Of a stretch of 64,000 bases of DNA, positions 10,441-18,649 are shown one piece after another. How positions within the stretch are numbered: the stretch's first letter is position 1; each line of letters starts with the position of its first letter. The notes under the pieces are model-generated. The model was not told where the DNA came from and ran no database searches. It worked only from the letters and a program-made list of their open reading frames with translations. The DNA comes from Comamonas fluminis (GTDB lineage: Bacteria > Pseudomonadota > Gammaproteobacteria > Burkholderiales > Burkholderiaceae_C): assembly GCF_019186805.1 (NCBI RefSeq), contig NZ_CP066783.1, positions 1,293,501-1,357,500 of the forward strand, given 5' to 3'. A program made the position numbers and the translations under genes.

Positions 10441-10947
10441 TTAGATCACGCAGCGAAAGGACACGCGGGCTTCGTTGCCTGCGGCGGCGGCGGTGGTGGT
10501 GGTCAGGGGCTGGCCAGCGGTCAGCGACTGGCCCAGTGCCTTGGCCCAGTCGGCTGCAGCGCTGTCCACGCGGTGGTTTTCGACCGCCAGCACGCGCCCG
10601 CCTGCGGAGCGCACCAGATCCAGCACCAGCGTGGCCGAGGCGTCATCGAGCAGGCCTACCAGCACGGTGTCCTTGCCGTCGGCCAGCAGCTCGCCCAACT
10701 GGTTGAAGGCTGCGCTGTCTAGACCTTGCAGGCCGGTGTGCGCTGCGCCGCGGGCCGTGCTTTGCACTCCTGCGACAAAGGCTGTATCCAGCGCAGAACT
10801 GCGCAGGGCAGATGTCACGGCCAGCACGTCGGCGGAGGCTGCGGGCTTGCCAGTCAGCACAGTGGCGGCTTGCGCCAGGCCCATGCCGGAGACGGCCAGA
10901 CCGGCAGCGGCCAGGCCTTTGAGTAGAGAGCGACGATCGGTTTGCAT
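10441..10947 (-). CDS. pchX: PchX-like protein of unknown function with twin-arginine-type signal
   Basis: A 168-residue protein encoded between the cytochrome and flavoprotein genes, 20 bases before pchF. The N terminus (RRSLLKGLAAAGLAVSGMGLA) has a twin-arginine pair, a hydrophobic stretch and an AQA cleavage site. The body is Ala/Thr/Leu-rich with no cysteines before the end and no catalytic motif I recognise. An unassigned gene in the same position, pchX, is known from the Pseudomonas putida pchACXF operon, so synteny supplies the name. Since PchF lacks an evident signal, PchX could be a Tat-exported escort or assembly factor for it; this is inference. Confidence 0.7.
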   Translation of the reverse strand: MQTDRRSLLKGLAAAGLAVSGMGLAQAATVLTGKPAASADVLAVTSALRSSALDTAFVAGVQSTARGAAHTGLQGLDSAAFNQLGELLADGKDTVLVGLLDDASATLVLDLVRSAGGRVLAVENHRVDSAAADWAKALGQSLTAGQPLTTTTAAAAGNEARVSFRCVI

Positions 10948-10960
10948 CACTTCGTCCTCT

Positions 10961-11281
10961 TTACTTTTTGGCGGGCTCGGCGGTCTTGGGCGCTTCTGTC
11001 TTGGACAGATATTCACCCAGGTCCAGCAGCGTGGCGTCGTCAATGTCGGTCACGCGAAACGCGGGCATGGCGTTCATGCCGTTACGGGCGATCACGACAT
11101 AAGTCATGGCCGGAAAGCCACGTCCCTTGATCACGGGGCCCACACCGGCTTCGTGGCACTTGGCGCAGGTCTTTTCGTAGAAGCGCTGGCCGGGGCCGAT
11201 CTTCTGCGAATCCGCAGCCGATGCTGCGAAGGTGAGACCCGACAGCAGGGCTGCCAGGGTCAGCTTGGTTGCATGTTTCAA
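10961..11281 (-). CDS. pchC: 4-cresol dehydrogenase cytochrome c subunit
   Basis: A 106-residue c-type cytochrome that takes electrons from the PchF flavin in the periplasm. Residues 1-22 form a Sec signal peptide ending ASA. The heme site is CAKCH (Cys39, Cys42, His43), and Met72 in NAMPAF is the likely axial ligand. The start is an unusual TTG at 11281: no in-frame ATG exists that keeps the signal peptide, and a GGAG lies 7 bases upstream. The tail is Lys/Pro-rich. It lies 45 bases after pchA and 13 bases before pchX. Confidence 0.93.
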   Translation of the reverse strand: MKHATKLTLAALLSGLTFAASAADSQKIGPGQRFYEKTCAKCHEAGVGPVIKGRGFPAMTYVVIARNGMNAMPAFRVTDIDDATLLDLGEYLSKTEAPKTAEPAKK

Positions 11282-11326
11282 CGTGGTTCTCCAGTTATGT
11301 GTTTTTTGTTCTAGACCTCTTCTGAA

Positions 11327-12778
11327 TCAGAAGGGGTAGTGGCGGGGAGCGGTTTGCATGGTGATCCAGCGGGTATCGGTAAAGGCATCGATACCGGCCT
11401 GGCCGCCAAAGTGGCCATAGCCCGAGTTCTTCACGCCGCCAAAAGGCATTTGCGCTTCATCGTGCACGGTGGGGCCGTTGACGTGGCAGATACCAGCTTC
11501 GATACGGCCCGCCACGCGCCAGCCGCGGGCGGTGTCCTTGGTGTAGACGGAGGACGACAGACCGAACTCGTTGTCGTTGGCCATGGCAATGGCTTGCTCT
11601 TCGCCGCTGACGCGAACAATGGCCTTGACCGGCGCAAAAGTTTCTTCGCGGAAGATGCGCATCTCGGGCGTCACGCCGTCGATCAGCGTGGCGGCCATCA
11701 AGGTGTTGGTGGCTTTGCCGCCACAGAGGATCTTCGCGCCCTTGGCCACGGCGTCGTCGATCAGTTCATTGACGCGGTGCACGGTGTTCATGTCCACGAC
11801 GGAGCCCAGCACGACAGGGCCCTGGCGTGGGTCGCCCAGAGGCAGGGAGTTGGCGCGGGCCACCAGCTTGCTGATGAACTCTTGGGCCACGGCTTCATCC
11901 ACGATGATGCGTTCGGTGGACATGCAGATCTGGCCCGAGTTGGCAAACGCGCCAAAGGTGGCGCCAGCCACGGCGGCATCCACATCGGCATCGTCCAGCA
12001 CCAGGAAGGGGGCTTTGCCGCCCAGCTCCAGAATGGCGGGCTTGAGGTGCTTGGCGCAGGTCTGGCCAATGATGCGGCCCACGCGGGTGGAGCCGGTGAA
12101 GTTCACGCGGCGCACGGCAGGGTGGGCCACCATGGCTTCCACCACGGCACCGGCGTCTTCGGGCGCATTGGTCACAAAGTTCACCACGCCCGCGGGCAGG
12201 CCGCCTTCTTGCAGCGCTTCAATGATGAGGCCCTGGGTGGCGGGGCTCAGCTCGGAGCCTTTGAGAATCACGGTGTTGCCGCAGGCCAGCGGCGTGGCAA
12301 TGGCACGCACGGCCAGGATGATGGGCGCATTCCAGGGGGCAATGCCCAGCACCACACCAGCGGGCTGGCGCACGGCCATGGCCATGCTGCCGGGAATGTC
12401 GGAAGGAATGATTTGGCCGTTGATCTGCGTGGTCAGCGATGCGGCTTCCAGAAACATATTGGCGGCCAGATGCACGTTGAAGCCCGCCCAGATGCCGGAA
12501 GCGCCTGTTTCAGCGGCCATGGCCGCGGCAAAGGCTTCGCCCTTGGCTTCCAGTGCCTGCGATGCCTTCATCAGCATGTGGCGGCGCTCTGTGGGGCCCA
12601 GTGCGGCCCAGGCGGGGAAGGCGGCTTGTGCGGCTTCCACGGCGCGCACGGCGTCAGCGGGAGTGGCTGCCGGGGCGCGTGTGGCCACAGAGCCATCGAG
12701 CGGGTTTTTACGCTCAAAAGTCGCGCCATTGCTGGCCTGAGCGGTCTGGCCGCCGATGAGCATGCTTTGTTCAATCAT
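11327..12778 (-). CDS. pchA: 4-hydroxybenzaldehyde dehydrogenase (aldehyde dehydrogenase family)
   Basis: Oxidises 4-hydroxybenzaldehyde to 4-hydroxybenzoate, completing upper p-cresol breakdown. The 483-residue NAD(P)-dependent aldehyde dehydrogenase has PWNAP (Asn150), the general base Glu251 in LELGGKAP, and nucleophile Cys285 in SGQICMSTER. It is closest in style to vanillin/salicylaldehyde dehydrogenases; the substrate is assigned from being first in the pchACXF operon. ATG at 12778 with GAAGGAAG upstream. Probably controlled by the divergent AraC-type gene. Confidence 0.9.
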   Translation of the reverse strand: MIEQSMLIGGQTAQASNGATFERKNPLDGSVATRAPAATPADAVRAVEAAQAAFPAWAALGPTERRHMLMKASQALEAKGEAFAAAMAAETGASGIWAGFNVHLAANMFLEAASLTTQINGQIIPSDIPGSMAMAVRQPAGVVLGIAPWNAPIILAVRAIATPLACGNTVILKGSELSPATQGLIIEALQEGGLPAGVVNFVTNAPEDAGAVVEAMVAHPAVRRVNFTGSTRVGRIIGQTCAKHLKPAILELGGKAPFLVLDDADVDAAVAGATFGAFANSGQICMSTERIIVDEAVAQEFISKLVARANSLPLGDPRQGPVVLGSVVDMNTVHRVNELIDDAVAKGAKILCGGKATNTLMAATLIDGVTPEMRIFREETFAPVKAIVRVSGEEQAIAMANDNEFGLSSSVYTKDTARGWRVAGRIEAGICHVNGPTVHDEAQMPFGGVKNSGYGHFGGQAGIDAFTDTRWITMQTAPRHYPF

Positions 12779-12970
12779 GTTCGCTTCCTTCACTACCAAG
12801 GGGCGTGACTTTTGTCACAGCGTGTTGATGCAAGTTCAACAAGTGGGGGGAAGGCTTCTGGCTTGTGCGCAGTGTTTGCGCCAGCGGCTTGTCCCCAACT
12901 TGTTTTTTGTGTATTGCCAAAGAAATGGCATGGCAGTGATCGTAGGAAAAGCAGCGGCAATACGCTGTGC

Positions 12971-13025
12971 GCAAAGTGCACAAACCGTTTGACGAATCGT
13001 GCACTTCGCCTAGGGCAAACCCTAG
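12971..13025. promoter_or_regulatory. inverted repeats in the pchA/araC divergent promoter region
   Basis: The 365-base gap between pchA and the regulator has two dyads. One pairs 12971-12981 with 12999-13009 (core AAGTGCAC...GTGCACTT, one mismatch in 11). The other is CTAGGG-caaa-CCCTAG at 13010-13025, immediately adjacent. Both are plausible operators for the AraC-type regulator. The remainder of the gap shows no gene. Confidence 0.5.
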
Positions 13026-13143
13026 ACTTAAAACCCTGACGGGAGATTGCGCATGGCCTGAGCACGAAAGCGGTCACTTACCGATAATTGACGCCAAGTT
13101 TGCCGAGACAGGCAAAGATTTACAGAACGAGGAGTCAAGGCAC

Positions 13144-14094
13144 ATGACCGCGCCCGTGGTACTGAGTACTGATGGTCTTCCAGAGAAAGAAACAGCCCCG
13201 GCCTGGCATGACTGGATGGCGCAGCTGTTTTCGGGTCTGGATACTGATCTGTATGGGGACACCCGTTTCGATGGTCATCTGAGCGTGGCCTACGCGGGCG
13301 ATGTGATGCTCACCAAGCTGGATGCGGGGCGCCACCGCGTCATTCGTGATTCACACAAACTGCGCGATAGCGAAGCGGCCTATCTCAAGATCGTTGCCCC
13401 ATGGGATGGTTATGCCGAGGTAGAGCAGCATGGCAGCAAGGCCAGTGTGAGCAATGGCAGTTGGGCGATTTACGACACCTCGCAGCCCTATGTGGTGGCC
13501 AATCCGCAGCACACCGAGCACCTGATCATGATGGTGCCCAAGCAAAGCATTGCCGAGCGCGGGCTGCGGCTCGAAAGCCTGATGGGGCGCTCCGTGGGCG
13601 GCAGCGCAGGCATTGCCCGCATTGCGCTGCAGACCATGCGCAGCACCTATCAGGAACTGGACAATATGACGGCCCCGCTGGCTCGCCGCGCCGGGGAGCT
13701 GCTGGTGGACATGGTGCATCTGTCCCTGCAGGCACTGGGCGGGCAGGCCACGGCTGTGACGCAAAAGCAGGCGCTGTATGACCGTATCTGTGACCATGTG
13801 GCCAGTCATGTGCGTGACCCAGCACTGTCCGTGGATCAGGTGGCCGAAGCGCTGAACTGCAGCCGCCGCCATCTGCACAATGCCTTCGCGGGCAAGGAGC
13901 AGTCGCTGGGAGGCTTTATTCAGCAAAGCCGGCTGGAGCTTTGCATGCGCGAGCTGCATTCGCCCGCACTGGCGCACCGCACGATCACTGAAATTGCCAT
14001 GAGCTGCGGTTTTGGCAACAGCGCCCACTTCAGTCGAGCCTTCAAAGCCTATGCGGGCATGTCGCCCTCCGAGTTCAGAGCGCTTGGTCATTGA
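13144..14094 (+). CDS. AraC-family transcriptional regulator
   Basis: 316 residues. The N-terminal portion (about 45-205) resembles the AraC-binding-like domain of NphR/FeaR/PobC-type activators of aromatic degradation, and the C-terminal portion (about 215-316) carries two helix-turn-helix motifs (LSVDQVAEALNCSRRHLHNAF and ITEIAMSCGFGNSAHFSRAFK). The start at 13144 follows GAGGAG; the longer open frame upstream covers the operator region and is not credible. Divergence from pchACXF makes it the likely activator, with p-cresol or a product as effector. That role is inferred from position. Confidence 0.85.
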   Translation: MTAPVVLSTDGLPEKETAPAWHDWMAQLFSGLDTDLYGDTRFDGHLSVAYAGDVMLTKLDAGRHRVIRDSHKLRDSEAAYLKIVAPWDGYAEVEQHGSKASVSNGSWAIYDTSQPYVVANPQHTEHLIMMVPKQSIAERGLRLESLMGRSVGGSAGIARIALQTMRSTYQELDNMTAPLARRAGELLVDMVHLSLQALGGQATAVTQKQALYDRICDHVASHVRDPALSVDQVAEALNCSRRHLHNAFAGKEQSLGGFIQQSRLELCMRELHSPALAHRTITEIAMSCGFGNSAHFSRAFKAYAGMSPSEFRALGH

Positions 14095-14166
14095 TCTGCC
14101 GCGAACGGCGTTTCAAGGGCTATAGGACAATGCAGGCCATTGCTTCAATGGCAGGACTGCATTCTC

Positions 14167-15291
14167 ATGGACATCAATACACCGCTCGCCCTGCTGGGCG
14201 GGCTCACCGCTTCTCAATTCATGCGCAAGCACTGGCACAAAAAGCCACTGCTGGTGCGCCAGGCCATTCCTGGCTTCAAGGCTCCCATTCCCCGCGCTCG
14301 TCTGCTGGCCATGGCTGGCGAAGAAGGCGTGGAGTCGCGCCTGATTCAGCAGCTCGGCGGTGACAACTGGAAGCTCAGCCACGGCCCGCTGTCTCGCCGC
14401 AGCCTGCCTGCGCTGACCAAGCCTGGCTGGACGGTGCTGGTGCAGGGTGTGGACATGCATGACGCCAAGGCGCATGAGCTGCTGCAGCAATTTCGCTTTG
14501 TGCCCGAGGCGCGCCTGGATGATCTGATGATCAGCTTCGCCACCGACCAGGGCGGCGTGGGCCCGCACTTTGACAGCTATGACGTGTTCTTGCTGCAAGC
14601 CCATGGCAAGCGCCGCTGGCGCATTGGTCGCCAGAAGGATTTGTCGCTGCAGCCTGACAAACCTCTGAAAATTCTCTCCAACTTTGAGCCTGAAGAAGAG
14701 TTCGTGCTGGAGCCTGGCGACATGCTGTACCTGCCCCCCAAGTGGGCGCACGACGGCGTGGCAGAGGGCGAGTGCATGACCTATTCCATTGGTTTTCGCT
14801 CACCAGACCGTGGTGAACTGGGCCGGGAATTGCTGCTGCGCATGTCGGATGAGCCCGATGAGCTCGATACCCCTGTCATCTACAAGGATCCCAAGCAGGA
14901 AGCTGTCAGCAACCCTGCCATGATTCCCGAAGGCATGTATGAATTTGCCCGCGAAGCGCTGAAGAAAGCCATGGCTGAGCCGCTGGCGCTGGAGCGTGCG
15001 CTGGGCGAGTATCTGAGCGACCCCAAGCCCAACGTCTGGTTTGAGCACGGTGATGAAAACGGCATGTTCGAAAGTGTGGTGCTCGATCGCCGCACCCGCA
15101 TGATGTACGACGCAAAACACATTTTCATCAACGGCGAAAGCTATCTGGCGGGTGGCCGCGATGCCACGCTGATGCGCAAGCTGGCTGACACCAAGGCCTT
15201 GTCCCGCAAGGATCTGGCGACAGCCAGCGATGATGCGCTGGAGCTGCTTTCCGCCTGGTTTGATGCTGGCTGGGTGCGCTCCGGCGACTGA
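14167..15291 (+). CDS. roxA: ribosomal oxygenase-type cupin (RoxA/YcfD-like protein arginine hydroxylase)
   Basis: A JmjC-type 2-oxoglutarate/Fe(II) oxygenase of 374 residues. The bacterial YcfD/RoxA enzyme hydroxylates an arginine of ribosomal protein L16. The metal triad is visible as His134-x-Asp136 (PHFDSYD) and His195 (PPKWAHDG). A C-terminal winged-helix-like region with a degenerate basic segment follows, as in the family. The start MDINTPLALLGG at 14167 is chosen over an upstream TTG-type start. It is a single gene 72 bases after the AraC regulator, transcribed the same way. Confidence 0.88.
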   Translation: MDINTPLALLGGLTASQFMRKHWHKKPLLVRQAIPGFKAPIPRARLLAMAGEEGVESRLIQQLGGDNWKLSHGPLSRRSLPALTKPGWTVLVQGVDMHDAKAHELLQQFRFVPEARLDDLMISFATDQGGVGPHFDSYDVFLLQAHGKRRWRIGRQKDLSLQPDKPLKILSNFEPEEEFVLEPGDMLYLPPKWAHDGVAEGECMTYSIGFRSPDRGELGRELLLRMSDEPDELDTPVIYKDPKQEAVSNPAMIPEGMYEFAREALKKAMAEPLALERALGEYLSDPKPNVWFEHGDENGMFESVVLDRRTRMMYDAKHIFINGESYLAGGRDATLMRKLADTKALSRKDLATASDDALELLSAWFDAGWVRSGD

Positions 15292-15521
15292 CGCGGGTGG
15301 ACTTGTAACCAAGACCATGCTAACTTCGAGGATTCCCTGGCGGGTGATCCTCGTATCCCCTCTGTGATCCTGGGTGGCTTTAGTAAAGTTTTATGAAAGC
15401 TTATTCAGGAATTTGACAGGAATGGATTTATGGTCCAAAGTGCGAAGCACGGCAGGCGAGAGCTTGCTTGGTAAATAGACATCGCATGAATCTGTGCAGA
15501 ATTGTTTAGATGCTGTCAGTG

Positions 15522-15552
15522 TTAGTCAGCAATGGGCAAAACTACTTATAAT
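15522..15552 (+). promoter_or_regulatory. candidate sigma-70 promoter of the Ala/Pro-rich lipoprotein
   Basis: A perfect TATAAT at 15547-15552 lies about 120 bases before the lipoprotein ATG, with a weak -35 (TTAGTC, 15522-15527, 19-base spacer). The 380-base gap 15292-15671 is AT-rich and otherwise holds no gene that I can see; GAGGATTCCC...GTGATCCTC near 15328-15351 could form a hairpin ending roxA. Confidence 0.5.
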
Positions 15553-15671
15553 GCGATCTGAGTCGAATTTACTGTTTGACCTGATCTGCCAAAGCGATCA
15601 ATAGCTGCAAAAGGCTGACCGTAATGGCAATCCACCTACTGTCTGCTGAACCTACAAACTAGGAAACTGTT

Positions 15672-15965
15672 ATGAAGAACTCTCTGATTCTGGCTACCGT
15701 GATCGCTGCTGCAGCTCTGGCCGCTTGCGGTGACAAGAAGCCTGAAGAAGCTCCTGCTGCTCCCGCTCCTGCTGTGGAAGCTCCAGCTCCCGCACCTGCT
15801 GCTGAAGCTCCTGCCGCTCCTGCTGCTGAAACTCCCGCACCTGCTGCTGACGCACCTGCTGCTCCTGCCGCTGAAGCTCCTGCTGCTCCCGCCGCTGAAG
15901 CTCCTGCTGCTGACGCTGCCAAGGCTAACGCTGACGCCGCTACTGGCGCTGCTACCGCCAAGTAA
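15672..15965 (+). CDS. Ala/Pro-rich small lipoprotein
   Basis: 97 residues. Signal peptide with lipobox LAAC (Cys19), then GDKKPEE and a long low-complexity stretch of AP, AE and AD units (about residues 27-85), ending Ala-rich. The body has no fold that I can recognise; such proteins may act as periplasmic spacers or be surface-exposed. Strong ribosome site (AGGAAA), a good -10 upstream and an efficient terminator indicate an abundant, independently expressed product. No enzymatic role suggested. Confidence 0.8.
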   Translation: MKNSLILATVIAAAALAACGDKKPEEAPAAPAPAVEAPAPAPAAEAPAAPAAETPAPAADAPAAPAAEAPAAPAAEAPAADAAKANADAATGAATAK

Positions 15966-16006
15966 GCACATTGCTTATGCAGTGATGGGGCTCAGGCCCC
16001 ATGGCG

Positions 16007-16044
16007 CAAAAAAACCGCTCCTGGATTCAGGTGCGGTTTTTTTC
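16007..16044 (+). terminator. rho-independent terminator of the lipoprotein gene
   Basis: A7 followed by CCGC, a 14-base loop region and GCGG followed by T7. It lies about 45 bases after the stop and is preceded by a small GGGGCTCAGGCCCC hairpin. Confidence 0.9.
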
Positions 16045-16144
16045 GTCTGTCGGATATTGCTTCTGTGAACGGGGCGCTCAGCAGTGTGGTTGTACGGTTT
16101 GCCTTGTTGACTTTCTGGGCAGGGAAAAAGAGGCAAGAACGCCC

Positions 16145-16180
16145 AAGAAAAAAGCCACCGTGGCATGGCCAGGTGGCTTG
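16145..16180 (-). terminator. terminator of dapA-bamC
   Basis: On the minus strand AAGCCACC pairs with GGTGGCTT and is followed by a T-run (TTTTTTCTTGG). It lies 20 bases after the bamC stop. Confidence 0.85.
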
Positions 16181-16198
16181 ATTGAATGATCCTGAGGC

Positions 16199-17314
16199 TT
16201 ATTTCAGATCATCAGTGATCACGCGAATGATGCGCTGACCGTTGGCGGTGCTATCAGGCTGGCCTTGTTCGTTGAACACGGAGACCTGCGACTGGTTGCC
16301 ATCGCCCTTGACCTGAATCTGGTACTTGACGGGCGGTGCAGCTTCCTTGCCACGGCTGAAGATCTTGCCGAAGAAGCCCTTGCTCTCTGTCTGGGCGTTG
16401 GGGTCCACATAGCGCACGTAGTAAGTGCCACGGCTGCGGTCGCGGTCTTCCACGGTGAAGCCGGTGCGGTCCAGGGCAACGCCAACGCGGCGCCATGCAC
16501 GCTCAAAGCCTTCGCCCAGCATCAGAACAGGTACGCCGTTGACGGTTTCCATACGGGCGGTGCTGGTGCTTGCCACAGCAGCGCTGCGGTCAGCCTTGGC
16601 GACAGCAGATGCCTGCTCTTCGCTCACACCCAGCTTGACCATGATGCGACGCAGGAATTCGGTTTCCAGCTCGGGGTCACGGGCGCGTGGTTGCCAGATG
16701 GTGTTGTCCTTGCGCTCGCTGGTGTAGACCTCCTGCATGCCACGGTGCGTGACATAGATGCGGGTCTTGCCATCAGCTTCGCGCTCCAGGCGGGTGCGGA
16801 ACTTGTCGCGCTCGCTGGTGGAGTACAGAGAGTCGAACACCTTGCCCAGTGTCTTGCGGATCACGTCCTGGGGCAGCTTGGCGCGGTTTTCGGCCCAGTC
16901 TGTTTCCAGAATGCCCAGCTGGCGGTCTTCCATCGAGTAGATGAAGCCGTTTTCCAGCCAGAAGTCGCGGGTGGGTTCCCAGAGCTTGTCGGCGCCACGG
17001 TCTACCACCAGCCAGTGCTCGGCGCCATCGCGCTCAATGCGCACGTCGCCGATCTTGTTGGAGGCTGTGTTGTTGTCCGTGGGCTTGGCAGCCTTGGCGT
17101 TAGCCTGAATGGCTGCCGCAGAGACCACGCCGCCAGGGACGATATAGCGCGAGTCTTGCGACAGCTGCGTCAGATCCGGAGGCACTTCGAGCGTAGGGGC
17201 TTGGTTTTTGCCTGCGCTCTTGTAGTCGATCTTGGTCTCTTGGAACGTGGTCGTGCAGGCTGTGAGGCCCAGCGCAAGGCTGAGCAGGCCCAAACGTGCA
17301 GTGTTTTGTTTCAC
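16199..17314 (-). CDS. bamC: outer membrane assembly lipoprotein BamC
   Basis: Lipoprotein component of the Bam complex that inserts beta-barrel proteins into the outer membrane. 371 residues with lipobox LTAC (Cys20), a Pro-rich unstructured N-terminal segment (TLEVPPDLTQ, the part known to contact BamD), and two helix-grip domains. The start codon is GTG at 17314, preceded by AAGGACA. It follows dapA on the same strand (63-base gap), the classic dapA-bamC arrangement. Confidence 0.92.
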   Translation of the reverse strand: MKQNTARLGLLSLALGLTACTTTFQETKIDYKSAGKNQAPTLEVPPDLTQLSQDSRYIVPGGVVSAAAIQANAKAAKPTDNNTASNKIGDVRIERDGAEHWLVVDRGADKLWEPTRDFWLENGFIYSMEDRQLGILETDWAENRAKLPQDVIRKTLGKVFDSLYSTSERDKFRTRLEREADGKTRIYVTHRGMQEVYTSERKDNTIWQPRARDPELETEFLRRIMVKLGVSEEQASAVAKADRSAAVASTSTARMETVNGVPVLMLGEGFERAWRRVGVALDRTGFTVEDRDRSRGTYYVRYVDPNAQTESKGFFGKIFSRGKEAAPPVKYQIQVKGDGNQSQVSVFNEQGQPDSTANGQRIIRVITDDLK

Positions 17315-17377
17315 GCGGATTGTCCTTGGGTAGCGTTCAAGCTATGTGCGAAAAACCGCTAGCTTAGCGCAACTCGA

Positions 17378-18274
17378 TCAGAGTACGCCAACTTTACGCA
17401 GCGCAGCCTCGACAACGGGCTCGAATTGTTCGCTCAGAGGGGTCATGGGCAGGCGCATGGTGGGGCCGCACAAACCCATGCGGGCTGCAGCCCATTTCAC
17501 GGGAATGGGATTGGCTTCCACAAACAGGCTCTTGTGCAGGGGCATGAGCTGGAACTGGATTTCCATGGCGCGCTGGATGTTGCCAGCCAGGGCTGCCGTG
17601 CACAGCTCGCTCATCAGGCGCGGGGCCACGTTGGCCGTCACGCTGATATTGCCGTGGCCGCCGCACAGCATCAGGGCCACTGCAGTGGGGTCATCACCGG
17701 AGTACACGCCAAAACCTTCGGGCACATCACGAATCAGCCACTGGGCGCGTTCGATGTTGCCGGTGGCTTCCTTGATGCCGACGATGCCGGGAATCTGGGC
17801 CAGGCGCAGCACAGTGTCGTGCTGCATATCGGCTACCGAGCGGCCGGGCACGTTGTACAGAATCACGGGCAGGTCACCAGTGGCTTCGGCAATCGCCTTG
17901 AAGTGCAGGTACTGGCCTTCCTGGGTGGGCTTGTTGTAGTAGGGCACCACTTGCAGTTGGCTGTTGGCACCAACCTTCTTGGCGTACTTGGCCAGCTCGA
18001 TAGCTTCATGCGTGCTGTTGGCACCGCAGCCGGCCATGATGGAGACGCGGCCTGCCGCCTGCTCGACAGCGACGCGAATGATTTCGCAGTGCTCGTCCAC
18101 ATTGACGGTGGGGGATTCGCCCGTTGTGCCGACCACGCCGATGCAGTGGGTGCCTTCGGCCACATGCCAGTCGATGAGTTTACGCAGCGCCGGGTAGTCG
18201 ACGCTACCGTCTTCGAGCATGGGCGTAATGAGGGCAACAATGCTGCCAGTCAGAGCAACGGAGGAAGATGTCAT
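17378..18274 (-). CDS. dapA: 4-hydroxy-tetrahydrodipicolinate synthase
   Basis: First committed step of lysine/diaminopimelate synthesis, condensing pyruvate and aspartate semialdehyde. 298 residues, TIM barrel. GTTGES (Thr50-Thr51), Tyr140 in ILYNVPGR with Arg145, and the Schiff-base Lys168 in GIKEATGN are all present. Full length for the family. ATG at 18274 follows a weak AGGA-type ribosome site. Confidence 0.97.
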   Translation of the reverse strand: MTSSSVALTGSIVALITPMLEDGSVDYPALRKLIDWHVAEGTHCIGVVGTTGESPTVNVDEHCEIIRVAVEQAAGRVSIMAGCGANSTHEAIELAKYAKKVGANSQLQVVPYYNKPTQEGQYLHFKAIAEATGDLPVILYNVPGRSVADMQHDTVLRLAQIPGIVGIKEATGNIERAQWLIRDVPEGFGVYSGDDPTAVALMLCGGHGNISVTANVAPRLMSELCTAALAGNIQRAMEIQFQLMPLHKSLFVEANPIPVKWAAARMGLCGPTMRLPMTPLSEQFEPVVEAALRKVGVL

Positions 18275-18649
18275 ATCCGCAATCAGAAACGGGAAAGTTT
18301 CATTCTACAAAGAGGCTTGTCTGCTATTGCGCAGTTTGACCTTCATGTTGCCGAGCAAAAACAGGTTTTTGTCGATGTGTTGTCAATAAATGACGAAATG
18401 ATGAAAACTGAATCATATGCACATCAATTTGCTGTGCAGTTTTTAGAACGCTTTCGCCAGCTTGTGAACACGGCCTGCTCGGGGATGGCTGTTCAGGCCA
18501 TGCTCTCCACGGCGCTATCGACCCCGGTGATTTTGCGCCCTGAACAGGGCCGTCCATCACGGTTTCTGGACAAGCGCCTTGAACCTGGGGCTGGGTAAAA
18601 CTGTGGAAGAAAGCCGCAGCGGGCTTGCCCATGACGGTTCAAGGACGGT
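18275..18649. other. intergenic region upstream of dapA
   Basis: 375 bases without a convincing gene. The dapA-proximal part is AT-rich and must carry the dapA promoter. Near 18633-18663 there are tandem near-copies of GACGGTTCAAG overlapping the 3' end of the next gene. Short open frames on either strand here have no recognisable features. Confidence 0.5.

Noticed and set aside
9114..10706. 530-codon open frame antisense to pchF and pchX
   Set aside because: It runs across two confirmed genes on the other strand and is compositionally typical of an antisense shadow.
12967..13143. N-terminal extension of the AraC-type regulator
   Set aside because: It covers the inverted-repeat operator region and lacks a ribosome site; the ATG at 13144 has GAGGAG upstream.
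15730..15960. Repeated GCTCCTGCTGCT-type triplets that could suggest a repeat array or CRISPR
   Set aside because: They are codons of an Ala/Pro-rich lipoprotein; no regular spacer pattern exists.
18324..18632. 102-codon minus-strand open frame upstream of dapA
   Set aside because: No ribosome site, low-complexity composition and no homology features.
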